Shown piece by piece: positions 47,817-60,266 of a stretch of DNA of 64,000 bases. Every line of letters starts with the position of its first letter. Position 1 is the first letter of the stretch. Position numbers and translations under genes: made by a program. The stretch spans positions 2,108,001 to 2,172,000 of the forward strand of contig JAGTJL010000008.1 of NCBI GenBank assembly GCA_020746875.1, in the 5' to 3' direction. The notes under the pieces were generated by a model. It was not told the DNA's origin. It made no database searches and was given only the letters and a program-made list of their open reading frames with translations. This stretch comes from Rhexocercosporidium sp. MPI-PUGE-AT-0058. Taxonomy: Eukaryota; Ascomycota; Leotiomycetes; Helotiales.

Positions 47817-48347
47817 TCAGAGGCGGTCTGAGGCGAGGAGGGTACGGGCTTTTACGGGTGTGGTGAGACTAAGGAGACGGGAGGATGTTGGATTGCATAT
47901 TGGAGAGGGGATGAAATTGCTTGATTGGGGATAGAGAGGAAGGTTGATAATCAATTGGGATTGAGATTGGTGGTGTTTGAGGTGGAGACGGGAAGGAAGA
48001 GGAGGAAAACCAGTTCGTTGGGTTGGGTTGGAATCAGGGGGTCGGCGAACTGGTGGATAGGTAGGTGGATAGGCGAGGTGGTGGTGAAGGCGTGGGTGGG
48101 TGGGGGATTGGATATCCTGCTTGGACTGCATGGCTGCATTATCATCCTCGTCATCAAGCTGCTTGAGGATCGTCCTATGGAGTGCTTTCAAACGTGAAGA
48201 GGCGCGCCTTATTTTATTTTGTGATTCGTCGAGTTTGCGGATGGGTTTGTTTTCGCGATTCTGCCTCAAGTTCAAACAATCGACACTCTGATCCACTCTG
48301 ATTGGGCAGCAGGCGAAACCCACTCCCTCCCACATGACGATCTCGTG
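47817..48347 (-). CDS. doubtful orphan ORF with a charged helical segment
   Basis: The reading frame from the ATG at 48347 runs 176 codons. Residues about 25-65 (with KIRRASSRLKALHRTILKQL) look helical and protein-like; the rest is Pro/His/Ser-rich and resembles translated low-complexity DNA. No domain, no neighbour support and no intron signals that extend it. It may be a lineage-specific gene, an exon or nothing. Confidence 0.15.
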   Translation of the reverse strand, partial: HEIVMWEGVGFACCPIRVDQSVDCLNLRQNRENKPIRKLDESQNKIRRASSRLKALHRTILKQLDDEDDNAAMQSKQDIQSPTHPRLHHHLAYPPTYPPVRRPPDSNPTQRTGFPPLPSRLHLKHHQSQSQLIINLPLYPQSSNFIPSPICNPTSSRLLSLTTPVKARTLLASDRL

Positions 48348-50580
48348 CATAACTCCCAAAACGGATGTCGTTAGGCACAAATAAATAGCCCGTAGTGCAA
48401 CGGCCTGCCTCTAGAGTCCGCCGTAGCTTCGCCCTTTCTCGCGGGGATGTCTTGCTATTGTTCCGCTTGTCGCCGGCGTGTCGGTTAGACTTCTTTCGTT
48501 ACTTTCCTAGTCTCCTTGGTCTTCTTGGTGGGATCATTGCAGCTGTCTCCTTGTTGGTTAGGTTCCTGAAGATGTGGGTAGATGAGAGGAGATGTGATCT
48601 CGTGTCCAGTCCGCTGGGTTCCGAGGGGGAAGGGGGGAATACCGAACTGGGATTTTCATGTGAGATTTGTGCCGAGTCTTGACTTGGCTCTCGAGCTCTT
48701 GAAAGTTGACTGAGGTTTCAGAGGATTGAAAAGAAGAAGAACAAGAAGACGAAGCAGAGGAAGCGGTCGATGACTGACCACTGACCACCCATCTCTGCAG
48801 AATCATTTCCCAGCCACCAGCTTCTCCACTCCCACCAAAACCACGTTCTGTGGCTGGATCGCGTGTGGCCCGTGGCACCGAAGACACCTCAGTTATCCCC
48901 ACTCCCCTCATGGGGACAAAGTTCAATGTTTGGTAACCCGTTGATTTGCTAACGAAATGGGGGAGATTTGTGATAGTGCAAAGCTTGCTGCGCGCCATCA
49001 CAAGAGCGGACGTGCCGCGTAGAGGTCCGGTCACGATACCACGACACCACGATGCTTTCTGGCTGGCTGGGCTGGCTGGGCTGGGATGGGCTCTTCGGTG
49101 GTACAGCGGTACATGTGCAGAAGATGCACCGAGGAGCGCGGGAATGGCATGGAAATGATGTGGCACGGAGGTCTTTGAGGGCATGTTGTAAAGGTGCTTG
49201 ATATAATATGACCCAGCTATGACTTGCAGGGTGATCAAATCAAGACCTGGTGATCGAGTCAAACCCCCTTTCGCCCGTCACAGCGTCCAGGCAAAGTGCT
49301 CGTTTGGGCCCTTTCCAAGGTTCTATTCTGCCCTCAGTGCCCTGACCTGAGAAGAATCTGTTGGTGCGAAAGGACTCAGCGAATCGAAGCACGGTATTGC
49401 TTGTCAATAAAAGCTGAGCGAAGAATGAAGAAGTTCTTCATCAGCTGGCTGCGTCATGGCGAAGAATGGGTCCGTACGAATCAGCTGCATACGCATCGCC
49501 ATTATTGTTGTCGCCATTATTTTGTTATGACGAGAAGTGAGGATCATCTGGCTTCGGAGTCTGGAGTCTGGAGTCTCAAGTCTCGATGAACTATTTTAAA
49601 GGCAATCAAGTGACCGGACTAGGCCCTTCAGCCTTCCGGTTACAATTGCTTTCTCGTGCCCGGCTGAAGACGAGTAGTCTTCAGAAGGCTTGAGGCGGCG
49701 CCATCATGGTCGGTCGGCATTGAGGGGAGGGAGAAGGGAAAGGGGAAAGGCTCAGGCATAAGGAGAGACAAGAAAGTGACATCGGCGACTTCGAGGACGC
49801 TATGATGATTTGGTGTGCTGGGTGATGCTGGTTAACAAGTATGGGTATCATTATCATCTATCGTCTTATCCTATCGACAAGAGACAACTGGAGAAGACGG
49901 CATATACCCCGGGATCTTATTTTGACTTTCTCTTCACTGCCGAACGGACTCTTGGACTGGGAAGTATGGATCGTACGGTTTGTCAGCCTATGCGCAATTC
50001 TCGCTCTTCTCGCTTTTCTCGCTTTCTCGCTCTGATCTCCCAGCTGGCGATGCACTGCCAAAGTCGAACCCGGATCCCAGCATCTTGGCTTAGACTTGAG
50101 TTAGAATTGAGTTCGATTGGATTGATTGATTGCTGGCTTGATTGATTGAGTGAGTGACTGATAGACATCGAAAGCTTTGAACCCTAAATGCGATCCATAT
50201 GCCAATTTCCTACCTAGGCAGCGCGCTCATGCCTGATCACAGGCACTCTTGGACGGGGCCGGGATCTGGCTGTGATTGATGACTACAGACAATCAAGTAC
50301 AAAGTAGTACTGTACTACGGAATTTGAGTAACCCAATGCAGCGCTGTTGACTGTTGAAGTGATGCCCAATGCCCAATGCCCAATGCTAATGCCCCCCGCG
50401 CCCCTACGACTATCCCTAATCCTAACAAATACTAACCCTGCGGAAGAGAAGAGAAGAGAAGAAGAGAAAGGAGGCAACGTACGGTGTCCCCTGTTACTGC
50501 ACGCTTCACTGCGCAACGCCAGCCAATCATCGAAGGAATCCCGTAAACAGCCTTCAGTCTTTTCCCATCCCTCGCCGGGT

Positions 50581-51039
50581 CTGGCCATCTATCTCCATCT
50601 GCCCCCCTGCCCTGCTTATTCCCTCTTGCTCCTGCTCCTGCTCCTGTGCTCTCCTGCCCTGCTCCTGCACGCTGCACCGCACTGCACTTCCACAGCAACA
50701 TCCCCATCCATCCATCCATCCACCCAACCACGCCCCTTCCTTGAATTCCCCTTCCCCTACCCTACCCTACCTACCTGACTACAGTACCACCTTTTCACAT
50801 CGCCCTCGCCTCTCCTCTCCCCTTCCCTTACTTGACCTACCTACCCACCACCAACAACTGAACAAACCGCTCTCCTCTCCCTCCCCCACACACTCTTTCG
50901 AAACCTTTCACTTCACCACCCTCGACCAACCTACCACCGGTTCAATAGTCACCCTCTCGCCATCCATGCATCGCCAATCTGGAAAGGGTCGTCGAAGCTG
51001 CTGAGAGAGGGCTGACGGACGGACAGTGAAGGAGAGAAG
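50581..51039 (+). promoter_or_regulatory. pyrimidine-rich promoter/leader of the RasGEF gene with one short uORF
   Basis: The strand is dominated by C and T (CTCCTG, CCATCC and CCTACC repeats), the usual look of a strong fungal core promoter and leader. A 12-codon upstream frame (50966-51004) ends 35 bp before the main ATG at 51040. The transcription start is unknown, so whether the uORF is in the mRNA is not certain. Confidence 0.5.
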
Positions 51040-54000
51040 ATGGAGGTCGAGGCCGATGTTGTCCCGGCCTCACAATTGGCCAGGACTCACACGCCCGAGA
51101 GTCTGCGACAACGACAGCGAGACCGTCTCTCCCCACGAGGACGCTTCCCCAGGCTCAATCGAACCGAGACCACTGTTCGCGAGGTTGAGAGGCCGCCCAA
51201 AAATGGACTTACTCTCGCACCATCACCACAGTCGAGGGTCACAGGCACGACTTCGCCCGAGTTGATCAGGAAGAAACAATTGCAGGAGGGCTTGCGCAAG
51301 GAGAATAGCATGAATCGGCGAGCGAGGAGGGAGGCCGAGGATATGAAGAACGACATCACCCCCGATGGAGGTTCTGCTGGTCGAGAAGGCCGCCAATTCA
51401 CCGTTGCGAAGGTTGGCAATAACGGCAAGATTTACTTACGGTAAGCCCAGGAATCATGCTCGATGATGTCGTTGTTTCCTCTCTCTCTCTCTCCAAGGCA
51501 TAATGTTTCTTCCATAAACAGACGCTGACACACCAACCATAGTCCAACAATCCGTCCTTCTAATCAGCGATATCCCCAGCCATCCTTCGTGTTCCCCATA
51601 ACTCCCCCGAGTACCGCAGGTCTCGATGCATTGGTTGCGCGCAACGATGACGCAGCTGAAGATGATCAACGTGATAGCCTATGGACTCCTTCAAGATCGC
51701 CTGCAACGACGGTAAATGGCAACAAATCCTACTTTCCAGCTCCTTCAAATGCGCCAAAATCGCGTCACCAACGCGCTCAATCCGCATCGAGAATCGAGGA
51801 GCAGCAATTGCCGGTCCTGGACTCAGACGTAGGCGCTTTCAAGGTTGTCATAGAGAGGCCAGGGACTGGGCCCAAGCCTGCTGAAGAATTTGTGGGAATT
51901 CCAACTCTGGAGGTCCCAATACCTTCGTACAAGTTGGGGACGCCGCGGTTCAGCACAAGGGGGACAGCTTTTTGGCGAGGCTCGTCGTATACCACCACAG
52001 ATGATATGCGCTCGAGTGTCTTCTCATCAAGGGTACCAAGTTCGCATAGACCTACTCAAATCCTCTCTAGGCGACATTCGGACGCGTCGCCTCAACCTCA
52101 CTACCCAGCGATGCCTTCTAGTCCTCTTAATGGTACTACGATATCCTCTGGAGCTATTCGGAAACCTATGGCAATTGTTCCCGAGATGTTTGATGCCCTT
52201 ACCTTTAAGCCAGCATGTGATCACCCTTCCGTTGTTCGGTATTCGGTAGGTGGAGGAATCAGAGCCGCAACTCCAGCACGCCTGGTGGCCGAAATCACCT
52301 CTCCCACGTTTGTGGATTACGATCTTTTATCCGACTTTTTCCTAACCTTTCGCTCGTTTCTGGAGACGACCGACCTTCTATGTATGCTCATTGCCCGTCT
52401 AAGATGGGCTTTGGCGAGGGATGATGAGATTGGGACGGTAGTTAGAGTGAGAACTTTCGTTGCTATCAGACACTGGATTCTCAACTACTTTCTGGATGAC
52501 TACGTGGTCGACTACGACTTGCGAAGATCATTCTGCTATCTTCTCAACGGCTTTGTGACAGAACTTTCTCAGGACCCCGGACGAACGAAAGTGCCCTTGA
52601 AGATACTTGGAGAACTGAAGAAGTGCTGGAGAAGAGTATGCGCTCTGTACTGGGATGGACCAGAGTTTGAGGTTGAGCTTGGAACCGAAGTTCCAATTTC
52701 CCCCGGTGGAGTTGCTGGCTCTCGAAATCCAAATCTAGACCCAAGCTTCTGGCAAACCCATCCTGATGGACCCCCAAGACTGGATGGGATCATCGAGCCT
52801 GATTTCGCAGAACCATCAAACACCATTACCGATGGGAGGAATTTCTTTGCCGATGTTTCGAGGGCTGGTCACCTGGATTCGATGGTGATCCCTCGACATG
52901 CCTCCGCAGCTCCAATTGAAGACGTCTATGATCAACGCCCACTGTCGCCCTCAAGTATAGTCAGTGAGGATTTCCTCTCATGCTCCTTTCCTACTCGTCA
53001 GCGTCCTGGGAACAACAGGCCTTTGGGAGCTCATCCGGTACCAGCCAGCTCCATATATGACCCAGCTCCGCCTATTGCAACTACACCAAAAGCTCTGACT
53101 GGCAAGCGCGTTCGTCCTGCTCATGCTCATAAGCGTAGTGCAAGCTTCTCAGATTCTTTCCGAGACCGACGTGTACAACAACAGCCACAGCAACCGGTAC
53201 AGAAAGTCATCTATAAAAGCACTGAATTGTTCCTTGCTTTGCCATACGCTGGAAGCATCGTTAGAGGTAACCTCTTCCCGCCTGGACAAGCTTTCGTCGA
53301 GGTCATCGCTCCTAGTACACCTGCGGAGATGAATCGTGCAACCACACTCTTCCCAGGATTGCCATCTGATCAGAAAGGACCTTCAGCAATGTCCGGTCCA
53401 GGCATGAAGAGATTGTTAGGAAGCGTACGCCGTGCTTTAAGTACCAGAACTGGTGGTAGCCCGAACGCTTCCCCGACACAGGGCAGTTTCCCTAACATTC
53501 CGCCGCTTGGTATTCGAGGTGCAACTATTAACCGGCTGCCTGGAACCGCTATTGTGCCACAAGCTCGACCTCGGAACACAGGTATCCGGGCACCTATGCG
53601 AATCGATTTGCTAGGTGCTGAGATTGCTGAAGATTTTAAGAAGGCTGTGAGGGAGGATGCAGAGGCTGAGGCAGAAGCTGAAGCCCGACAACGAGATGGT
53701 GAAGAGGATGAATTCCGGGGTAGTGAGCATGATCCAGGACTTCAGTATTCCTCCATGGCCCCGGACACTACATTCGAGGACACCCAACCCATCAACCGCC
53801 GAGCTCCTATTAGCGAGATGACAACCGGTAGCAAGTCTATTGTTATTGTAGACGATACACCACCGATGAACTTACCAATAATGACTGGCGCTCTACCTCT
53901 CAACCCCTCCGTGGATACCTTCCCTGATGCTTACATGCATCCTTCTGGTGGGCCAACACCCCCTTCCACACCACCTGATGCGACATTGGGCACTCCAAGG

Positions 54001-56421
54001 CGATCTTCCCATCTTCTTGGACAACACACCAGGAATCGGTCCCATTCTTTTGAAGGGACGCCTTCTCTGGTTGTCGATTCACGACCTTCAGGACAAGATG
54101 AGCGCTCTCCAAGTCATCGACCTCCCGGAAGATTTGCCAAGCATAATCCTCGGGGTTTGTCCTACAGGTCTAAGAAGTCGGTGTCTCTGCGACGTTATGC
54201 CTCATTCCATAGCGGGTTCACACGACACAGGAGTGAACGTAGCTTTGATGCTACTACTTTCTCAGAATCGGAGGAAGTTGAACACCTATCGCACATGCCA
54301 TCTGTTCCTTTACCTCTACGTGTCCTCCGGAGACGTCCCGGTGGAGATTTGAGAGCGGTGTCTAATGTAGGAGACCTGGGCATCCATCAACTTCGACGGC
54401 CCATGTCAACCGGCTCTTTGACTACGTATTCCGAGTCTGTTCGAAGTTCATACTTATTGGGCCATCGGTCGAGTGACTATGTTGATGTCGTCAGCAGCGA
54501 CTATGATCAAACCGATGCCAACGAGCAGACCTTCTCCCTCGGTGCAATGGCTGAGCCGGCACCTAAAACTCATGTCTCACTCTTCAGCACACATTCATCT
54601 CAACCAGTCATGCGCCCTTCGTTTGAGAAGGAAGCTCAAATGCTGGCTCAAATTCCAGATGATGTTGACGATGATGGCGGTGTTGAAGCTGCTTTGGCAA
54701 AGTTGGAAGGTAAATTTGAAAAGCGAAGCTCTGATATATCTGGTCCGAACCATACCCGCGATACCCCGATCCAGCACAACAGTTTCGGTCGGCCTAATGA
54801 TGTCAGTACTGTGGCCCTAGAGGAGGACGAAGAGGGAAAGCGACGACATCGACAGCGGTACATCATTGACATTGGTGTTTCAAAGCCACCACCCAGCATT
54901 GGCACTTATCGACCACAGCCACGCCAAGGACTCGAGGAACTGAAGCCTACGGTGTATCAGCCCAGAGGAATGCAACCACCGCCAGAACTCTTGTCGCCAA
55001 GATCTGTGGAGTCCTACAACTCTATTCCACTCCTTGAGCGCGGTTTGACGGATGATGGATGGGAGAGGGAACACCGCGACTGGTCAGAACGTTCCATTCT
55101 CCGCGGACCAAGCAACGAGCGACATGATCATGATATTCAGACTCCGAAGTCCTCTCACGTCAATTCATTCGACTTCATTGAAGAGACCGACAGCATAAGA
55201 AGGATTCCGTTGGGCAACACAAGGCCAAGCACTCATGAGTCTTTCCTGGACAGCGATAGCGATGCCAGGAGTGACCTCTCATCTGAGATGTCAATGGAGA
55301 TTATCTCCCGAACTGAGTATACAGAGCAAGACTCTGGTGCCCAGTCATTCCCACCAATGCGGCCTGGAACTGTCGTCAAGGAGATTGAGCTCTCTCACCC
55401 TCTTCGTCAACCTTCGTCTCCAACAATGACTCTAGTTCAAGCCTTGAACCTTGGTCCTCAACCTGAATGCTTGCCAAGAGTGCATGAGAAAGAACTCCAG
55501 CATTCACACAGCACTCTTCCTCCAACACCAGAAATCACGCCAACGGGAGCTTTTGCAAAAGGATTTGGAGGGGAACGGGGTGCATCTCCAACCATTGACC
55601 CTTTGCGATCCCACCGCATACCTGAGCCTTCTCGAAAGACTTCAGTCCATTTGCCTTTCATCCTTGCATTCGACTCGCAAGTTCTGGCTCAACAATTTAC
55701 CTTGATCGAGAAGGATGCTCTGAACGAGGTTGACTGGAAGGATCTAATCGAAATGCGATGGAAAGATGTGACTACCGAATCACGCTCATGGGTTGAGTTT
55801 TTGCGGCTCTCGGAACCTCGCGGTGTGGAGGTCGTCATCGCACGCTTCAATCTCATGGTAAAATGGGCCGTATCGGAATGTGTTCTTACTCAAGACCTCG
55901 AAGAGCGTGTTCGTTGCATCATCAAGTATATCCACATCGCAGCCCACTGCCGCAGATACCGCAACTTTGCAACAATGACCCAACTTACAGTTGCTCTCAC
56001 CTCAAAGGACATTTCGCGACTGACCAAGACTTGGCAGTACGTTCCCGCAACCGACAAGGAGACATTGAGGCAACTCGAAATACTCGTTACACCAACTCAT
56101 AATTTCCATAATTTGAGAGCCGAGATGGAAGGTGCTGGTGCGGATCAAGGATGCATTCCTTTCGTTGGAATCTACACCCACGACCTTCTAGTAAACTCCG
56201 AACGACCCAGTCAAATTGCCAGCACGCCAACGACCGAGCCTTTGATCAACTTCGAGCGTTGTCGCACCGATGCTACGATTGTAAAGAATCTTTTGAGGTT
56301 ACTAGAGGCCAGTTCATTGTACAGATTCCTACCGATTGAGGGAATCACCGAGAGATGCTTATGGATGGCTGCTTTGACCGACGAAGAGATTTCGAAATAC
56401 GGAAAGGACATTCAAGAATGA
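51040..56421 (+). CDS. LTE1: Lte1-like Ras guanine-nucleotide exchange factor
   Basis: Two exons, 51040-51440 and 51543-56421, encode 1759 aa; the 102-nt intron (GTAAGC to TAG, phase 2) restores the conserved-looking VAKVGNNGKIYLRPTIRPSN across the junction. A RasGEF_N domain spans about 360-520 (DHPSVVRYSVGGGIRAATPA, YDLLSDFFLTFRSFLETTDL). The catalytic RasGEF/Cdc25 domain is at about 1500-1755 (HLPFILAFDSQVLAQQFTLI, ARFNLMVKWAVSECVL, FVGIYTHDLL, LPIEG). The ~980 residues between are Ser/Arg/Pro-rich with acidic patches and presumably carry phosphorylation sites. This layout, an N-terminal REM separated by a very long linker from a C-terminal GEF, matches Lte1, which in yeast promotes mitotic exit at the bud cortex. 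The GEF assignment is firm; the Lte1 orthology is likely but not certain, and its role in hyphae is inferred. Confidence 0.9.
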
Positions 56422-57554
56422 TCGTGTGCACTACGACCCTCACAATTATATGTCGAAATCTTCGCTTCATCAGAGTTCACATTCGCAGTATCCATGCCTC
56501 GAACCAACGCACCTACTCGGATCTCACCACTTCAGTCCATTGCCAAAATGGACGTACTTCTTGTAATAACTTCGGATTCGGATTTTTGGCCCTTGTTCTT
56601 AATATTGTGTCCTTTTTAGTGGATGTGTGCTTGCTACAGTCTTTACATTCTCTGTTTGTTCTTATTACCTCTGTCATGGCTAGACGGCCTCTTTGTTTTC
56701 CTTTTACTATTAAGGGTTATCGGTCATGATGCATACGAATCTTCTTCTTTTAGTCGTCCTATTAGCGAGGAGAAGCTGGCATACATATGTAAGGTTTTGT
56801 AGGAGAGTTGGGGGTAGAGCAGTAGAGATTATCGCGGGAGAGTCACTGGCTCTCGGAGGGATGGATGGAAAGAAGGAGGTGAAGGGTGGTTTGCATTGTA
56901 TTGCTTTGGGTGCATGGTTTGAGAATGGACGGATGGATGGTTATACCCTGTTTTTTTTGAGCGTTAGAGCGAGAGGAGAGGAGAGGAGAGGAGAGGAGAA
57001 AAGAGCTCCTTTGTGATATAGCTGTGGTGGTGTGGATGTGCTGGGCTAATTCGGCGGTTGCTGATGGGTGGAGTGAAGAGGAGCTATGAAAATTACATAT
57101 GAGCTTCAAGCTACAATCCTTCTTTCCTGTTCTCCTGTGAACTTGCATAACTGTGGAGTGGTAGGCTGACTCCCTTGTAAGAACGAGGCTATTATTCAGC
57201 CTCGCATTAAATGCACCTAGATTGGGATACCTCCTCCGATATAACAAACGGGATGCTACCTTCCATCAACTCGCTGATCTGCGAATTCGGAATTTGAGGG
57301 ATCATCTGGATGTAATGAGTCTCGAGAATATATCTTCAGTAAGCCAGCCAACGCATTGAGGGGGATGATTGTCTGAAACAGGGGCTTGGGCTGCAGTGAG
57401 TGACGTCAGTCTCAGCTCCGTCTAGCCTCGCGCTTTCAACCTCGGCCTCAACTTTCAAGCTCGATTACAGTACAGCCATCAACGATCAAGCCCAACTCAA
57501 TTCAAGTCAAGCAACCACTTACACGAAAATAAGGACGGAGGACGAACGGGCGCA
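56422..57554. other. intergenic between RasGEF and lipocalin-like genes
   Basis: No supported gene. A GGAGA/GAGAGG tract lies at about 56974-57000. The final 100 bases before 57555 should be the leader of the next gene. Confidence 0.45.
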
Positions 57555-58267
57555 ATGGCAGATCCCATTCCTAATCCTACGAATGGGATAGCACAGCCTC
57601 CTCCCTCAACAACAGTCGAAGCTCAGGTCGAAATACCAACAACAGTCATCCTCCGCGCGCCGTCAATTTACAATAAACAAACAACAACAACAACGACAGG
57701 AGCAGGAGTTCCGAAATGGCACCCTCCACCCCTCGAATGGCTCGCCCGCACCTGGACAGTAACGCACTCCACACTCCCCATGTGGCGCAAAGCGAAGAAC
57801 GTGCGCATTACTTATAAACTCCTACCTCCTCCTTCCTCTTCTTCTTCCTCCTCCTCCCCCACGCTCCTCGACGACGAAGTCAGTTCCGAACCCACCAGCA
57901 AAACGCTCCTCCCGCAACCGAAGAGTATCCGCGGCATCGACACGCCCGACGCCAGCGTGCCGGACGGGGGCGCGTGGAATTGGCGCGGGAGGGGCTGGTT
58001 GAGGGTTGCGAGTTCTCACTGGGAGGTCCTGGGGTGGGGGGAGTTTGTTCACGCGGATGGGGGGAGGGAGGGCTGGGTCGTGACGTGGTTTGAGAAGCGC
58101 CTTTTCACGCCGGCGGGGGTGGACTTTTATTCGGAGAGGAGGGGGGGATGGGGAGCGGGTTGGTGGAGGAGGTTAGGAGGGTGCTTGCGGAGGGAGGGGC
58201 GGGAGGGGTGGTGAGGGGGTTGTGTGCGGGGGAGGAGTTGAGGGGGGTGAGGATTGATGATGTTTGA
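57555..58267 (+). CDS. lipocalin-like protein with probable frame break in a G run
   Basis: The frame from ATG 57555 stays open to 58214 (219 aa). After a variable N-terminus it shows a calycin-like pattern: WLARTWTVTHSTLPMWRKAKNVRITYKLL (about 62-90), a Ser-run loop, GAWNWRGRGWLRVASSHWEVLGWGE and WVVTWFEKRLFTPAGVDFYS (about 172-191). This resembles fungal lipocalin-like proteins that bind small ligands, with no catalytic function implied. At the run of seven G at 58141-58147 the zero frame turns into Trp/Arg/Gly-rich sequence that is not protein-like. The other frame instead continues with a plausible helix (LVEEVRRVLAEGG) and ends at 58267. One extra G would join them (about 237 aa). I cannot tell a sequencing error from a real indel. 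It converges with the LENG1-like gene, 134 bp away. Confidence 0.65.
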
Positions 58268-58401
58268 TTTTGGGCTTGGGGATATGGAGAGGGTGTTGAG
58301 GACGGCTTTTGCTTGAGATGAGATGAGATGGGATACCCCGGGACTTGATGAATGCCTGCTAGTTTCTGCATAGTATCTGTATAGTATCTGTATTGCTAGA
58401 G

Positions 58402-59731
58402 CTAATCGTAATCGTGATGTCTCGACCTATGTCTATGCCTATGCCTTCCCTCTTCGCGATGAGAACGCTTTCTAGACTCTTTATGTCTATGTCTCCTCTC
58501 TCTGTCTTTCTCGCTCTCCCTTCTGTCATCATGTCGACTGGAAGATGTTCGCTCTCGTGAATCTAGTCTCGACCTCTCTATCTCTCCGTCCTCAGATCTT
58601 TCATCCTCATACCGCCGTTTTCTCTTCCTCTTGCGCTCAGAATCCTCTCCTCCAATAGGTTCATCCAACCTAAACCCTTCCAACTCTTCCCTCTCCCTCC
58701 TCCGCTCTCTCCTCCTCCTCCTCTCTTCCTCCTCCAACTCCCTCATCTCCCTCTCCCTCTCCTCCCTCATCCCCACCCTTTCCTTCTCAACCCTCCTAAC
58801 CTGCCTGGCACCCGCCTTCATAAGCGCCAATGGATCACTATCCACAATCCTCTTCAACGCCCTCTCCTTCCTCCTCGGATCCTCATTCCCCCAGACGTCC
58901 CTCTCTGCAATCTCATCCCCGAGACCACCTCTGCGTTTGGTATCAGAACTTCCCTCAAGTCTATCATTTCCCTTCTCCTCATCATCATCCTTTCTCACCG
59001 AATACCACGGCTTCTCTAAACTCTGCTTAAACCCTGCCGCATTAGAAAACCGCATCGTATACTGATCCTCATATTCCTTCCTCTTGCGCGCTGCTTCCCG
59101 CTCTGCTTCGGGGTTCTTCTCTGCCTTCCCTGGCTTGGAAGTAGAAGGTAGCGTCTCAGGGAAGAGAGAGATATGGCCCCGTTGATCTACGAGTGGTGCT
59201 TCTGTAGGTTTGCGGAGAATGAGTTGTTTGTCGGTTTCTGTCCTGTCCTCCCTCTCTTCGGCAACCATCCGCATCTCGAACTCGGTGTCGTTCTCCCCGG
59301 CTTTCTTGCGGCGCTTTCTTTCTCTTCCGTATCCGTATCCGTATCCAGATCCGCCCTCTCTTGCTGCCGATCTAGATTCATCTTGATTTGTATTTGAATG
59401 TGAGGGTCGAGGAGCGTCTTCGATAGCTAACGGCGTGGGTGTCTCGCCGCGGAGGATTTGCATGCGTCGCTGCGCGTCGGCTTCTTGCATGCGCTCTTCC
59501 TCTGCGGCCTCGAGGGCGGCGGCTTCGGCTTCATCGCGTTTGACTTTCTCGATGTTCACGGTGTTGTAGACATTCCATGATTTCTTGCCTAGGAGGTGGC
59601 TTTTTGGAGTGTTAGCTGGGGCTTGGTTGACGGGATAGAAGGGGAGGATGAAGTCTGTATTGATTGAGTCTGGAATAGAGAGAGATATGACCGTAGTAGA
59701 TAGAATGGAGAGTATAGACTTACAGAGGCAT
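58402..59731 (-). CDS. LENG1/CIR_N-domain RNA-processing protein
   Basis: Exon 1 is just 8 nt (59731-59724, ATGCCTCT). A 124-nt intron with GTAAGT donor and CTAAC branch precedes exon 2 (59599-58402), giving 401 aa. The N-terminus MPLHLLGKKSWNVYNTVNIE continues with KVKRDEAEAAALEAAEEERM. This is the CIR_N domain (PF10197) as in LENG1 and CWC25: a GKKSWH-like start, then a charged helix. Downstream are a basic RERKRRKK cluster, a conserved-looking QYTMRFSNAAGFKQSLEKPWY patch (about 205-225), DPLALMKAGARQV and a very long Arg/Glu/His/Ser tail. This composition is typical of spliceosome-associated proteins. The length and the PWY/DPL motifs favour LENG1 over CWC25. The start is fixed by phase matching across the tiny exon. 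It is divergent from SEC18, 535 bp apart. Confidence 0.85.
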
Positions 59732-60266
59732 AATTGGGACTTTGAATTGGTGATCCGCGACGTTGACGAAGAAATCCAACTCGAGGCTGAGGGCTGGCAG
59801 GTGAGGCTGTGGTTGAGTTTGAGTGGGGAATCCAGCCGCACCAGCAGCGGAGGGGTTCCCGTTGGAGAGACTGAACCCAACTGTCAGAGGCGACGCTTTG
59901 TCCCCCGCCGACCCCAAACCAGCACAAGACAACAGCTGCAACAGCACAGGAACCACCCAGTTTGGCAGCTTCATTCTACAACAGCACTCGACTTGACATT
60001 GGGGAGAAGTACTTGACGAATTCGGACGACATCGCGACGGCTTTAAGCTTACGAAGAGGGTTACCTGGTCTTTCCAAGGAGGAGTCATCCAAAAGGACAC
60101 TTCCAGAACATCCGTGGTGTGTCTGACGACGACGGAGGCTCCAGTATAAGGCTACCATTCGAAGAAATATCTGGCCTCATAACCATCGATTTCAATCGTC
60201 AAGAACCTTCGAATTCCCCATCTCTCGAGCAATCGTTCAGCAGTCACGAATCGAACCTACCCAACC
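59732..60266. promoter_or_regulatory. divergent promoter between LENG1-like and SEC18
   Basis: The 535 bp between the two start codons must serve both genes, or their leaders overlap. The LENG1-like leader side contains an antisense-to-SEC18 frame that begins with a signal-peptide-like stretch, but it lacks gene support. No TATA-like or other motif stands out. Confidence 0.55.

Larger units (their letters stand above)
44931..50580. other. gene-poor stretch with low-complexity tracts
   Basis: About 5.6 kb without a gene I can defend. Several minus-strand frames (46112-46594, 47817-48347, 48558-49262) are Pro/Ser/Thr-rich or charged and either lack an ATG or lack any recognisable domain. Low-complexity tracts include TGATG/TGGGA repeats at 46371-46414, a GGCTGGCTGG tract at 49061-49086 and CCCAATG repeats near 50363-50390. 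The left end holds the dehydrogenase promoter, the right end the promoter of the RasGEF. Confidence 0.45.

Noticed and set aside
48558..49262. 234-codon minus-strand frame
   Set aside because: It starts with TTG and the sequence is Ser-rich without protein-like periodicity; no splice signals link it to another exon.
59732..60100. Minus-strand frame with a signal-peptide-like stretch upstream of the LENG1-like gene
   Set aside because: It ends at the LENG1-like first exon in another frame and lies in the leader; no independent gene support.
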